DNA from: Deltaproteobacteria bacterium
Lineage (GTDB): Bacteria > Desulfobacterota > Desulfobacteria > Desulfobacterales > Desulfobacteraceae
DNA: 47,638 nt
Reading direction: 5' to 3'
Assembly: GCA_027858995.1 (NCBI GenBank)
Contig: JAQIBP010000134.1
Location: 1 to 47,638 of the forward strand
Part shown: piece after piece, positions 1 to 9,083 of the stretch
How positions within the stretch are numbered: position 1 is the first letter of the stretch
Layout: each line of letters starts with the position of its first letter
Made by a program: the position numbers and the translations under genes
Notes under the pieces: model-generated
Told to the model about the DNA's origin: nothing
What the model saw: the letters and a program-made list of their open reading frames with translations, nothing else
The model's database searches: none

Positions 1-39
1 TTTATGGAAATGGATCCACAAAAAATCCATTTCCATAAA
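1..39. repeat. 15-bp perfect inverted repeat (hairpin)
   Basis: Bases 1-15 and 25-39 are perfect reverse complements separated by a 9-base loop. The repeat lies about 120 bp beyond the 3' end of the minus-strand polysaccharide operon. On the plus strand no T-run follows it, so it is not a standard plus-strand terminator. It could be a terminator for the minus-strand operon, a dispersed repeat, or the end of a mobile element cut by the window edge. Bases 40-161 hold no gene I can recognise. Confidence 0.6.
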
Positions 40-161
40 GGACGCTTTTCTGTGTTTCTAAATCTTGCTACACTTTTCATTTAATTATTTCTTTTTTCAT
101 AAAATTTTTGACACTACCGTAAGTGTTTCTGTAAAGATGTCACAGCTATAGTATTCAATTG

Positions 162-899
162 TTAAGGGAATTTGCTATGGCCGGAATGAATAGCCCAAAA
201 TGTTGACAAAATGGTGTACAATATCACACAGATAAGTATAAAAAAACCAAATAAAATTCCTTTTAAAGGTATGCCAATTACCGGAAAGAGAATAAATACC
301 AAAAATTCATAATCAGGAAATGAAACAAAGGATTTAATATTTTTGTTTAAAAAAAACAGTCTATAATTTTGATATAGTTGTAGAATTCCTGAAAATTTAT
401 GTGTAGTATTCTTTGTATCGAATTGCCGGTCTTTAATTATAAAACCCGTGAGATAGCTTATATATGATTCAAAAATATGCATAACACACATTGATATTAT
501 CATGATTGAGAAAAGTTGTCCCTGCCCAAGAGCAAGACAACTTAAAATAAAAAGATCTCCTATAAGATCAGATACATGATCAAGGTATCGACCAAATTCA
601 GATGATTTGTTGGTAAGCCTTGCAACAGGTCCGTCAATACAGTCCAGAACATAGGCAAAATAGAAAAAAAATGCCCCTACGATATCAAAAGACCAGTCGC
701 CTTTTAAAAAACTTATCCCTGAAATAATTCTCAAAAAAAATGCAGTAATTGAAATTATGTTTGGAGATATTTTTGTATGGTTCACAACTAACAAAACCAT
801 CCTGTTTGCCAAGGGGAGCACTCCCCATAATGCCCACCATGTTTTAAGCTGCAAGATGTTTTCAACTTGTTCTAAGGTATAGAGTTTTGGTCTGCTCAA
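162..899 (-). CDS. CDP-alcohol phosphatidyltransferase family membrane enzyme
   Basis: This is an integral membrane enzyme that would move a phospho-alcohol group between a CDP-activated molecule and an acceptor alcohol. The family signature D-x2-D-G-x2-A-R-x8-G-x3-D-x3-D is complete near residues 86-110, starting DCIDGPVAR and ending GRYLDHVSD. Several hydrophobic segments follow (for example residues 190-235). It is the last gene of the minus-strand polysaccharide run, 12 bp after a predicted CDP-ribitol synthase, so it may use CDP-ribitol or make a lipid carrying a polyol phosphate. That link is an inference from position. The substrate cannot be read from the motif, and a conventional phospholipid role remains possible. 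Confidence 0.85.
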   Translation of the reverse strand: MSRPKLYTLEQVENILQLKTWWALWGVLPLANRMVLLVVNHTKISPNIISITAFFLRIISGISFLKGDWSFDIVGAFFFYFAYVLDCIDGPVARLTNKSSEFGRYLDHVSDLIGDLFILSCLALGQGQLFSIMIISMCVMHIFESYISYLTGFIIKDRQFDTKNTTHKFSGILQLYQNYRLFFLNKNIKSFVSFPDYEFLVFILFPVIGIPLKGILFGFFILICVILYTILSTFWAIHSGHSKFP

Positions 900-911
900 A
901 TTTTTTCCTTG

Positions 912-2270
912 TTATACAATTTCAAAAACACTTCCAGTGGTTTCCTGAAGCATTGCAAAGACAATTTTTTTTGCTACATATTCAGCGTTAAGAAGCGTTT
1001 CCGGATCTTCTTTTCCAAAGTTTCTGTATCTTAACGGAGTATTTACCCTGCCAGGACTTGCCACATTAACTCTGATATTATCAGAGCTGACTTCCTCGGC
1101 AAATGCCTGGCAGAAATTAACAAGTGCTGCCTTTGAACCGCAATAAGCTGAATACCCAGCCCGGCCCCTTGTGTATGAGCTTGAACCAACAAACATAATA
1201 TTCCCGTAATTTTGCTTTTTAAAATAGGGGAGCAATGCTTTAACTAAAAGAAAATTCCCTTTAAGATTTACATCATATATATGATCCCACTCTTCAACGC
1301 TTGTAAATTCAACATCCTTTCTTATAAGATCACCGGCACAGTTGATTACATAATCAATTTTTTTTTCATTATCCCAGATTGTTTTAAGAGTGTTTGTTAT
1401 TGTGTCATAATTCGTAATATCTATTTCTGGAGATGTTTTCCTTCCAAGGGCATACAGTTTTTTTACATGAGGTTTCAGCAATATACTCAAGGCTTTCCCA
1501 ATCCCACTGGTACCCCCAGCAATTATAATTATTTTATCAGAAAATAGTTCAGGTAAATTCATGTTTATGCTTTTTTCGGTAGATTGACAACGCAGCTGAA
1601 AGAGCTTGTCTGCAATATGAAGATCAATGGGATATGTGATTTTCATATTCTGCTTGTCTCCCATCACAGTAAATACCGGATGACTCATTTGCATGACAAG
1701 AGCACAATCATCAGTTGAATTTTTAATATTCCCATTTAATGCAGCTTGGTGAGCTTTTTTTATAAGTTGATATTCAAAAGCCTGTGGGGTTTGGCCTCGC
1801 CTTAAAAATGAACGATCAGGGATAGTGTCAATAAAGTTATTTTTATTTATCTGGACAATCGTGTCTGCTGATGGAATAACCGTATCAACAGCCTTATGTG
1901 TCTCAACCGAAGCAATCAACTCATTAATTGTTTCATTTGAAATAAACGGTCTGACACCATCGTGAATAAGAACGTATTTTGTTTTTTTATCACAGCAGTC
2001 TAACCCAATCTTGGATGATTCCTGTCTGGTTTCACCACCAGCCACAACTTTTGAAATTTTACTTAAAGAATATGTCCTGACAAATTGCCAGACAAAATGT
2101 ATGAAATCTTCATTAGTTACAACTATGATTTCATGAATATTTTTGTTTTCCTGGAACACTTTTAAGGTATGAACAAGAATAGGAAGTCCGGCAAGTTTGG
2201 TAAACTGCTTGGGCGTCTTACCCATAAACCGCTCACCCGAACCGGATGCTAATATGATTGCTGAGTTCAA
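912..2270 (-). CDS. Bifunctional IspD-like cytidylyltransferase / SDR reductase (CDP-ribitol synthase-like)
   Basis: The protein of 452 residues fuses two enzymes. Residues 1 to about 225 are an IspD/TarI-type nucleotidyltransferase: the N-terminal ILASGSGERF glycine loop, KTPKQF, HDGVRPF and the late DDCALV are visible. Residues about 240-452 are a short-chain dehydrogenase with the cofactor loop GGTSGIGKA, NCAG, and the catalytic Y-x3-K in YSAYCGSKA. The same order is known in Haemophilus influenzae Bcs1, which reduces ribulose 5-phosphate and couples the product to CTP to give CDP-ribitol. The product is assigned by architecture. A single-activity MEP cytidylyltransferase is less likely because of the reductase half and the capsule-like context. 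The neighbouring CDP-alcohol transferase could consume the product. Confidence 0.85.
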   Translation of the reverse strand: MNSAIILASGSGERFMGKTPKQFTKLAGLPILVHTLKVFQENKNIHEIIVVTNEDFIHFVWQFVRTYSLSKISKVVAGGETRQESSKIGLDCCDKKTKYVLIHDGVRPFISNETINELIASVETHKAVDTVIPSADTIVQINKNNFIDTIPDRSFLRRGQTPQAFEYQLIKKAHQAALNGNIKNSTDDCALVMQMSHPVFTVMGDKQNMKITYPIDLHIADKLFQLRCQSTEKSINMNLPELFSDKIIIIAGGTSGIGKALSILLKPHVKKLYALGRKTSPEIDITNYDTITNTLKTIWDNEKKIDYVINCAGDLIRKDVEFTSVEEWDHIYDVNLKGNFLLVKALLPYFKKQNYGNIMFVGSSSYTRGRAGYSAYCGSKAALVNFCQAFAEEVSSDNIRVNVASPGRVNTPLRYRNFGKEDPETLLNAEYVAKKIVFAMLQETTGSVFEIV

Positions 2271-2283
2271 TATTGCCTCTTAA

Positions 2284-3531
2284 TTATAAGTTTTTATTAT
2301 CTAAAGCAAAACGATATGCTTTTATAGTTTCATCGGCACACTTTTCCCATGAAAATAATTTTGCTCTTTCAATACCTTTTTTTGAAAGATTATTACGGAG
2401 TTTATTGCTTTTTACAATATCAATCATGGCCTGACATAATGCATCATCATCCTTTGGATCAATCATTATACCGGCATCACCCACCACCTCTGGCAGAGAA
2501 CTTGTATTGGATGTGATAACTGGTGTCCCGCACTGCATCGCCTCAAGTGGAGGTAGACCAAACCCTTCATATAACGAAGGATAGATAAAAGCAAGGGCAC
2601 CATTGTAAATAGCACTTAAATACTCATCAGGGATAAATCCTGTAAAAATAACATGTTTATTCAGGACAGGATCTGAAAGAATTTCCTGATAAAAATGATC
2701 TGTTTTCCATCCTTTATTACCTGCGATTATGTATTTAAAGTGGTTCATTCCTGGTTCTGAAAGAATTTTTTTAAAACACCTGACAGCAAATTGTAAATTT
2801 TTTCTTGGTTCTATGGTAGCAAGACTTAAAAAATAATCGCTCTGTGGAAGTCCGAGTCTCTGTAGAACTTTGGTTGTCTGGTTTTTGTTTTTTTGTGGAT
2901 AATATAATTCTGAGCTTGCCGCCAGGTGTGTAATAAAAACCCGATTTTCGGAAATACCAGTATAATCGCACAAGGATCTTTTAGTGGCTTTAGATACGGC
3001 CAAAACCCAATCTTGGTGGATATCTATGCTTTGAACGATTTGTCGTGTGCGTTTTTTTTGGTTTATAGTACAAAAAGTCGGATAAAGAATAAAAATAATA
3101 TCATGAATTGTAATGAACCTTCTGGTATTGGAAGAGCTGGCAAAACCAGGTATTGGAAAATAGGATGAATGAAAAATGTCATATGATTGCGGCAATGACT
3201 TGGTCTTTAATGACTGGAACGCTGTAGCAATAAGCAGTGATAACAAGAAATTGTATGGCATGGTACGGTGTTTCTTTAAAATGCCATACACCCAATTTTC
3301 AAAGTTTGAATTTTCAAAGATATACTGAACATCATATCCTTTGTTTTTTAAATAAACCTGTGACTCTTCCATTGCGTGTGGAAATTTCAGGGAGCTCAGA
3401 GAAAGCGCCACATCCAATCTGCCAAGCATTTGTTTCAACAGGTTTGATGTATAGCGGTAGATGCCGGTCTTGCCTGAATTTTCAAGCTGACCTTGAGCAA
3501 ATTTGGATATATCTAATGCGATTTTCATCAA
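2284..3531 (-). CDS. GT4-family glycosyltransferase (tandem paralogue 1)
   Basis: This is a 415-residue GT-B glycosyltransferase. The N-terminal half has an acceptor-side fold with the FHSSYFPIP and TIHDIIF stretches. The C-terminal half carries the GT4 donor-binding region LATIEPRKN and the E-x7-E motif in [13 protein letters not shown] near residue 325. It resembles the 414-residue gene immediately upstream over its whole length, including the shared THLAAS and [13 protein letters not shown] blocks, so the two arose by tandem duplication. The predicted role is retaining addition of a sugar from a nucleotide donor to the growing polysaccharide on the cytoplasmic face. The sugar is not readable from sequence. 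The start is an in-frame ATG, 22 bp after the preceding stop. Confidence 0.9.
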   Translation of the reverse strand: MMKIALDISKFAQGQLENSGKTGIYRYTSNLLKQMLGRLDVALSLSSLKFPHAMEESQVYLKNKGYDVQYIFENSNFENWVYGILKKHRTMPYNFLLSLLIATAFQSLKTKSLPQSYDIFHSSYFPIPGFASSSNTRRFITIHDIIFILYPTFCTINQKKRTRQIVQSIDIHQDWVLAVSKATKRSLCDYTGISENRVFITHLAASSELYYPQKNKNQTTKVLQRLGLPQSDYFLSLATIEPRKNLQFAVRCFKKILSEPGMNHFKYIIAGNKGWKTDHFYQEILSDPVLNKHVIFTGFIPDEYLSAIYNGALAFIYPSLYEGFGLPPLEAMQCGTPVITSNTSSLPEVVGDAGIMIDPKDDDALCQAMIDIVKSNKLRNNLSKKGIERAKLFSWEKCADETIKAYRFALDNKNL

Positions 3532-3553
3532 AGTTTATTAATCAAACACATGG

Positions 3554-4798
3554 TTATTGTTTCTTATTATCCAGTGCATAACGATATGCCTGTATAGTCT
3601 TATCAGCACATTTGTCCCATGAAAAGAGTGCGGATCGTTCAAGTCCTTTCTGGGACAGGTCATGGCGAAGGGTATTGATTTGAACAATATCAATCATGGC
3701 TTGGCATAAAGCGTCCTCATAATTTGGATCAACCATGATTCCGGCATCGCCTACAACTTCCAGTAGTGAATTGATATTGGAAGTAATAACCGGTGTACCG
3801 CATTGCATGGCTTCAAGAGGTGGCAGACCAAAACCCTCATATAGAGAAGGATATATAAAAGCCAAGGCTCCGCTGTAAAGTGCATTTAAATATTTATCTG
3901 GAATGTATCCTGTGAAAATGACATGCTTTTTCAAAACGGGATCTGTCAGAACAGACTTATACAATTCTTTAATTTTCCATCCTTTGCTTCCGGCAAGGAC
4001 AAGACTGGTATTATTAAAGCCGGGTTCTGTTATAATTTTTTTAAAGCATCGAACAACAAATTCAATATTTTTTCTAGGTTCTAAGGTTGCAAGAGTTAAA
4101 AAATAATTTCTGTTTGGGACATTTAGTTTTTGAGTGATGGTTTTTATACGTTCAGCATCTTTCTCTGGATAATATAGGTCGGGCGATGCAGCCAGATGTG
4201 TGACAAAAATTCTCTCTTCCGGGATTCTTGCATAGTCGCATAAATATTTTTTTGTGGACTGTGACACTGCAATGATCCAGTCATGTTTTTTATTTATACT
4301 TTTTATAACATTGTGAACGCGTTTTGAATGGATGGACTTACAGAGTTCAGGGTGCAGAATAGCAATAATATCATGAATCGTAATAATTCGAACTTGTGTT
4401 ACAGGGCTGATATTATCTGGTAGCGGAAAGTAGATGCTGTGGAAGATATCAATGGAATCAAGAAACTTTTTTTTCTTCAGAGATTGCAGAGCTAATGCCG
4501 TGTAAAGCATCATACCGTATTTATGTTTAAAACGAGGAGTGTCGATCATCAGCTTGTAAAGTTTTTTTTCAACTTTCGAATTTTCACAGAAGTATTGAAT
4601 ACTGTAACCGTTTTCTTTGAAAAAATTTCTGGTGATTTCTGCTGTATGAGGAAGCGAAAGAAAAGCAAAGAAAAGTTCAATATCTTTTTTCTTCAGTAAT
4701 ATTTCTGCTAGAGATGTTGCAACTCGATAGATTCCGGTCCTGCTGGAAGGATCAAGACAACCTTGACCAATGTTGGATGCTTCTAACGCGATTCTCAA
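3554..4798 (-). CDS. GT4-family glycosyltransferase (tandem paralogue 2)
   Basis: This 414-residue GT-B enzyme is the tandem partner of the next gene. Visible signatures are TIHDIIAILHPELC, FVTHLAAS, the donor-binding LATLEPRKN, and the E-x7-E motif in [18 protein letters not shown]. More than half of the residues match the paralogue by eye, with no large gaps. Divergence is greatest in the N-terminal acceptor half, which is where a change of acceptor specificity would show. It ends 22 bp before its paralogue begins and starts 3 bp after the stop of the upstream GT4, so these genes are almost certainly co-transcribed. Donor sugar unknown. Confidence 0.9.
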   Translation of the reverse strand: MRIALEASNIGQGCLDPSSRTGIYRVATSLAEILLKKKDIELFFAFLSLPHTAEITRNFFKENGYSIQYFCENSKVEKKLYKLMIDTPRFKHKYGMMLYTALALQSLKKKKFLDSIDIFHSIYFPLPDNISPVTQVRIITIHDIIAILHPELCKSIHSKRVHNVIKSINKKHDWIIAVSQSTKKYLCDYARIPEERIFVTHLAASPDLYYPEKDAERIKTITQKLNVPNRNYFLTLATLEPRKNIEFVVRCFKKIITEPGFNNTSLVLAGSKGWKIKELYKSVLTDPVLKKHVIFTGYIPDKYLNALYSGALAFIYPSLYEGFGLPPLEAMQCGTPVITSNINSLLEVVGDAGIMVDPNYEDALCQAMIDIVQINTLRHDLSQKGLERSALFSWDKCADKTIQAYRYALDNKKQ

Positions 4799-4801
4799 AT
4801 T

Positions 4802-5986
4802 CTATGCCTTAACTATTTTTTCATATATATCCAAATATTGATATGCAATATTTTCAGGCAAAAAGCATTTTGCTTTTTTAAGGGTATAACTCTGTTTGCC
4901 TTTAAGAAGACCCGGATTTAAAATGATCTTCTTTATAATATTGAATAAACCAGTAGGCTTTTCAGTTTTGTAAATAAAACCTGTTTTCCCATTGTCAATG
5001 AGTTGAGGAAGAGCTCCTTTGTTTGAACCGACAACCGGAATCCCATGTGCAAAGGCCTCTATAATAGATCTGCCAAAAGGCTCATTCCATAAAGATGGTA
5101 CAATGAGAACATCAATTTTGCTAAAAAAAAGTTCCGGTTCTACAAAACCAAGAAAGTAAAAATTTTGGGATTTATACTTCCTATGAAGTTTCTTCTCATA
5201 TTCATTTGTACCACGGCCTGCGATGAAAAACTCAAAATTAACTGTTTTTAGCTGTTTGAATGCGGCTAACGCTTTTTCTATTCCTTTTGACGGATGTAAC
5301 CGTCCAATATACCCAAACCGCATACGATTTGAGGGTTTTTTTTTAAAATCTTGTACCACATCATAGGAATTGGGGATTATTATTTTGATTTTTGCATTTT
5401 TAAAATAACCTGAATCAAAATGTTTGTCTGCGATATAGCGGCTTATTCCAACAACACCGTCAACGATTGATGATTTGTGTTTTTTGTAAAAACTAAAACT
5501 TCGGCATTCAAAGCATTGTGAATCACAAAGTCTTTCCTTATGATACATCGTTGTTCTTGGACATAGCAGATAATGATCCCGAATTGTATGAACAATCGGT
5601 ACCCTTTTTTTTTTCGAAGAAAGCCAAGCTGCTATGGAAAAACCTGACAAATTATTAGTATTTATAATATCGGGGTGTTCAATATGGATGATTTTTTCAG
5701 CAATTTTGCCCATGAGTGGATTACAGATGTCAAGCAGGTGCCAGATTGGCCTTGTTATGGAAAGATACTTGCCTACATTGAAAGGCCAATAGATATTTTT
5801 CAGACCAACGTAGTAAATTTTGACGCCGTTAATTGTATCAATAGTTGTGCCTTTATGTGGTGATAATGAAATAACTGTAACATGATGCCCTAACTTAACC
5901 AGAGCTTCGGCCAAAAATCGGACTGATAATTCAGCTCCTCCAATAATATTGGGTGGGTATAGTGAGTTAAAGATAAGTATTTTCAT
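4802..5986 (-). CDS. GT4-family glycosyltransferase with internal Cys cluster
   Basis: This 394-residue GT-B glycosyltransferase begins with the glycine-rich NIIGGAELSVRFLAEAL acceptor loop. It has GYIGRLHPSKGI at the start of the donor domain and the catalytic-type E-x7-E in NEPFGRSIIEA. A cysteine-rich stretch around residues 145-165 (LLCP, CDSQCFEC) is typical of one GT4 subgroup and may bind a metal or stabilise the fold. The gene overlaps the upstream GT4 by 4 bp, which suggests translational coupling. Function: transfer of one sugar in repeat-unit assembly. The specificity cannot be told. Confidence 0.88.
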   Translation of the reverse strand: MKILIFNSLYPPNIIGGAELSVRFLAEALVKLGHHVTVISLSPHKGTTIDTINGVKIYYVGLKNIYWPFNVGKYLSITRPIWHLLDICNPLMGKIAEKIIHIEHPDIINTNNLSGFSIAAWLSSKKKRVPIVHTIRDHYLLCPRTTMYHKERLCDSQCFECRSFSFYKKHKSSIVDGVVGISRYIADKHFDSGYFKNAKIKIIIPNSYDVVQDFKKKPSNRMRFGYIGRLHPSKGIEKALAAFKQLKTVNFEFFIAGRGTNEYEKKLHRKYKSQNFYFLGFVEPELFFSKIDVLIVPSLWNEPFGRSIIEAFAHGIPVVGSNKGALPQLIDNGKTGFIYKTEKPTGLFNIIKKIILNPGLLKGKQSYTLKKAKCFLPENIAYQYLDIYEKIVKA

Positions 5987-7224
5987 TCTTTTAATTTTGT
6001 CAGGTTTTTGTAAAGTTCAACTAATTCGTCAACTTGTTTATTGACATTGAATTTTTTTTCAACAAGTGTTCTGGCATTTTTTGTTATGGTTGAAAGGTCA
6101 AATTTATTTATAAGCATTTTTTCAATTATTTTTGATATGGCATCAATATCACGTTCAGGAACAATAAATCCTGTTTCTCTGTTTTTGATTAATTCGGGAA
6201 TGCCAGAGTGCATGGTACTGATAACGGGGATTCCAATAGCCATGGCTTCCATGAGGACTACTGGAATACCTTCCATATCACCATTTGATGCAGTTACGCT
6301 TGGCGCGAGAAAAATATCTGTATTTTCAAGTGCCCCTATCACTTCTTTTCTGTTTTTCCAACCGACTATATCAATTTTGTCTTCCACATTTAGTTTTTTT
6401 AAAAGATTTTGTAAGTTGGATCGCAACAGACCATCACCAATAATTGTGTATTTAATATTACTAAATGTTTTTAGAGTCTTTGCTATAGCTTTAATACTGA
6501 ATTCCAGACCCTTTTTTTCAATTAGGCGGGCAATGGATAACACATTTATTACTTTTTTATTTTTAAAGGATATTTTTGGATGGAATTTAAAGGAGTTGCC
6601 GTCGATGCCCATATGGTGAATCCGGATTCGATGTTTTTTACACCCAAGCGCAATAAGTCTTTTTTTCCAGAAATCGCTTATAGGTAAAAAAAGGTCACAC
6701 TTTGTAAATAATGAATTGTATATATTTTCTCCATGTAATTTTAAATGGGTGGATATATCATGTCCGTGAAATGAAGTAATAAGTTTGCCTTCAAAGATTC
6801 CTAAATCTCGAAGAGTTTGCGCTTTTATTCCTTCCTGTCCAAAATGGCTGTGAATAATATCATATTTTTTTTGGGGTAATAATGGGATGATTTCATAAAA
6901 AAGTGTGAGGGATAGTGCTTTTAAACCGTATTTGAAAAAGTTCAATGATTTGATAACCGGTAGCGGGTTTAAGCGGACTCCCCAAAAAAACATTTTTGGA
7001 AAATGAAATAGTCTATACAATTTAGAATTTTTTCCAGGTAAAGGATAGGTGACTCGATTTTGGAGTTTGTATACAAAATAATCAGGATGAATTTGGTCGT
7101 TAGCATCTGGCCTTTCTGCATAGAGATCAACGTCAATTCCTCGCGTTAATAGTCCTGTTATCTGGTCAAGAATAAATGTTTCGGAAGTTTTGGGAAAAGA
7201 TCCTACTAAAAAAGCAACACGCAT
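5983..7224 (-). CDS. GT4-family glycosyltransferase, WcaL-like
   Basis: This 413-residue GT-B enzyme resembles the WcaL/AmsK branch of exopolysaccharide transferases. The N-terminus is VAFLVGSFPKTSETFI, the acceptor domain has HSHFGQEG and TSFHGHDIS, and the donor domain has VLSIARLIEKKGLE and IIGDGLL. The E-x7-E region is present as NGDMEGIPVVLMEAMA. It overlaps the next gene by 4 bp, and 54 bp separate it from the upstream GT4. It probably adds a hexose during subunit assembly. The WcaL assignment is a family-level resemblance only. Confidence 0.88.
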   Translation of the reverse strand: MRVAFLVGSFPKTSETFILDQITGLLTRGIDVDLYAERPDANDQIHPDYFVYKLQNRVTYPLPGKNSKLYRLFHFPKMFFWGVRLNPLPVIKSLNFFKYGLKALSLTLFYEIIPLLPQKKYDIIHSHFGQEGIKAQTLRDLGIFEGKLITSFHGHDISTHLKLHGENIYNSLFTKCDLFLPISDFWKKRLIALGCKKHRIRIHHMGIDGNSFKFHPKISFKNKKVINVLSIARLIEKKGLEFSIKAIAKTLKTFSNIKYTIIGDGLLRSNLQNLLKKLNVEDKIDIVGWKNRKEVIGALENTDIFLAPSVTASNGDMEGIPVVLMEAMAIGIPVISTMHSGIPELIKNRETGFIVPERDIDAISKIIEKMLINKFDLSTITKNARTLVEKKFNVNKQVDELVELYKNLTKLKE

Positions 7225-7278
7225 AGTTTAATAATACTTTGATAAATTAATTGTTTAATGTGTAGTTAATTTTTTCAT

Positions 7279-8370
7279 TCAAGTAAGAAGAGTACGATAT
7301 AAGTCGATTGTTTTAGCCGCACTTATTTGCCACTTGAAATTATTTTCTGCAAACAAACGGGCATCCAGTCCGCGATGACGGCATTTATCAGGGTTACCAC
7401 CCAATGATAAAACTGCATTCGTCATACTATCAATATCTCCTATTGGAAATAAGTCTGCAAATGACTTATCAGTATAGTCCTTAATACCACTAATGTTATT
7501 GCTTACCACAGGAAGACCGCATGCAATAGCTTCTAATAAAGCATTGTTCGCAGTACAATTGAGCATAGGTAATAAAAGCATTGATGCATTCTGATAAAGA
7601 GATCTAAGTTGGAAATCAGATAGGTTTGAATGCCAGAAAACTTGTTTATACTTGGAAATTTTATCAAACCCAGGATTATTACGGCGATCTTCAGGAACAA
7701 GTATATCAAAACGGAATCCAGAATCTATTGTTAATACTTTCTCAACTATAGTTGCCAGACTCTTAGTATCACGCAGCCATACTCCGGAAAAAATACATCT
7801 GGGGGCGTTATCCTTTTTAATTTTAAATTTAGTTTCATTTAATGGTTTGAAAAAATTAGTATCAATACCATGGGGGATGAAATGAACACGCCCGGGTAAT
7901 AGTTCATCAAAGAATTTCAGATCTTGTTTACTTAAAATAATAAGGGCATCAAGTGATGATAGTAGATCTGTATTATGCCGTCCGTTTTTCCAAAGATTGA
8001 CTGGTTGGTGAACTGTTCCAATTAGTTTGCCTCTCTTCCTTTTGAGAATCTTAGAAAGAATAGCAAGACTTCTTTCCACATATAGAACGTGCGTAATATC
8101 ATAGCTTTTTCTGATAAAATGTAACAAAGTCCTAATTTCAGTAATAAGACCGTTATGATCATAAGTTTTACTTAGTTCTAAATTGCTGAATAGTTTATTC
8201 AGGGTTCTTTGAAGTATGACTGGTATAGCCAGTTTAGTACGATAAATGTTTTTATGCTTTTGCTCATCATTAGCTTTGATATAATGGCATAAAAGATCAT
8301 AGCCACTATGTTGGCCCATCCAGGGAAATTGCTCTCGCAACCAGCAAATTCGGAGTTTATGAGAAGTCAT
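7279..8370 (-). CDS. GT4-like glycosyltransferase
   Basis: The protein of 363 residues has a GT-B C-terminal half: FIPHGIDTNFFKP, CIFSGVWLRDTKS, the LLLPMLNCTANNALLEAIACGLPVV region with N-x4-E-A in the nucleotide-sugar pocket, and a C-terminal helix. The first E of the usual E-x7-E is replaced by the NCTANNALLEA form, which occurs in some GT4 branches. It overlaps the upstream methyltransferase gene by 4 bp. Predicted role: sugar addition in the same polysaccharide. Confidence in glycosyltransferase is high and in substrate nil. Confidence 0.82.
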   Translation of the reverse strand: MTSHKLRICWLREQFPWMGQHSGYDLLCHYIKANDEQKHKNIYRTKLAIPVILQRTLNKLFSNLELSKTYDHNGLITEIRTLLHFIRKSYDITHVLYVERSLAILSKILKRKRGKLIGTVHQPVNLWKNGRHNTDLLSSLDALIILSKQDLKFFDELLPGRVHFIPHGIDTNFFKPLNETKFKIKKDNAPRCIFSGVWLRDTKSLATIVEKVLTIDSGFRFDILVPEDRRNNPGFDKISKYKQVFWHSNLSDFQLRSLYQNASMLLLPMLNCTANNALLEAIACGLPVVSNNISGIKDYTDKSFADLFPIGDIDSMTNAVLSLGGNPDKCRHRGLDARLFAENNFKWQISAAKTIDLYRTLLT

Positions 8371-9083
8371 TTATTTGTATCGTATAAATTTTTTATTGTG
8401 GCAGTCATTAAAGAATATATCATATGGAATTGATAAAAAAGGCCTTTTGAAAATTGACGTTTCCTCAAGGGTTTTCTTAACAGTGCAGCCCCCCAAACTA
8501 CCTCTTCATCATTTAGTGTACTGCTATTCAATGGAAGAATATTGTAGTTGTTTTTTTTTGCGAATTTATCAACAGCAAAAACTACACCCTCATAATTTGG
8601 ATCATTTTCCCTGTAGTCATGGCAAAAAATGTAACAACCGGCTTTAAGCCATAGATGAATAATGTTTAATTCTTTTATTACGGCATTATATGAGTGTTGG
8701 GCATCAACAATTGCAAAATTTACAGGTTTATTTGTCTGTTTTAAATAGTCTTTTAAAGATTGGGGTAGCCAACCTTGCACTAACTCAATTTTGGGATTGT
8801 TCTTAAAATATGAATTAGTCTCAGTTAATTCATTGATTACATTTGGCAGGTCAAAGCTTGCAATTCGGCATTCCCCGAGATTGTTAAGCGATATGAAATC
8901 TGCCAAGAATCTTGTTGTTTGACCATGGAATGTGCCTGTTTCAATAATTAATTTTGGTTGTGAGATTAAAAGTAATTGGCCAATTATCATTTTTTCGATG
9001 AATCCGATTGATCCGGATTGATGAGTCATTCCAGGATACTTAACAATTTCTTCAAATAATTTGTTTGTTTGTTTGCTATTCAT
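8367..9083 (-). CDS. Class I SAM-dependent methyltransferase-like protein
   Basis: The protein of 238 residues has a Rossmann-type SAM site: ETGTFHGQTTRFLA (motif I, residues about 44-57), ASFDLPN with the acidic ribose-binding residue, VQGWLPQSL, and AIVDAQHSY / IFCHDYRE further on. This pattern fits the Methyltransf_24/CmcI-like group found in sugar-modification clusters. It overlaps the sulfotransferase gene upstream by 8 bp and the GT4 gene downstream by 4 bp, so it belongs to the polysaccharide operon. It would methylate a sugar or a terminal residue. In ABC-exported glycans a terminal methyl group can also cap the chain, but this gene need not be the cap enzyme. Confidence 0.75.
   Translation of the reverse strand: MNSKQTNKLFEEIVKYPGMTHQSGSIGFIEKMIIGQLLLISQPKLIIETGTFHGQTTRFLADFISLNNLGECRIASFDLPNVINELTETNSYFKNNPKIELVQGWLPQSLKDYLKQTNKPVNFAIVDAQHSYNAVIKELNIIHLWLKAGCYIFCHDYRENDPNYEGVVFAVDKFAKKNNYNILPLNSSTLNDEEVVWGAALLRKPLRKRQFSKGLFYQFHMIYSLMTATIKNLYDTNK

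Noticed and set aside
6041-6619. 192-codon plus-strand frame inside a GT4 gene
   Set aside because: It is antisense to the conserved donor domain of the glycosyltransferase and looks like low-complexity shadow sequence.
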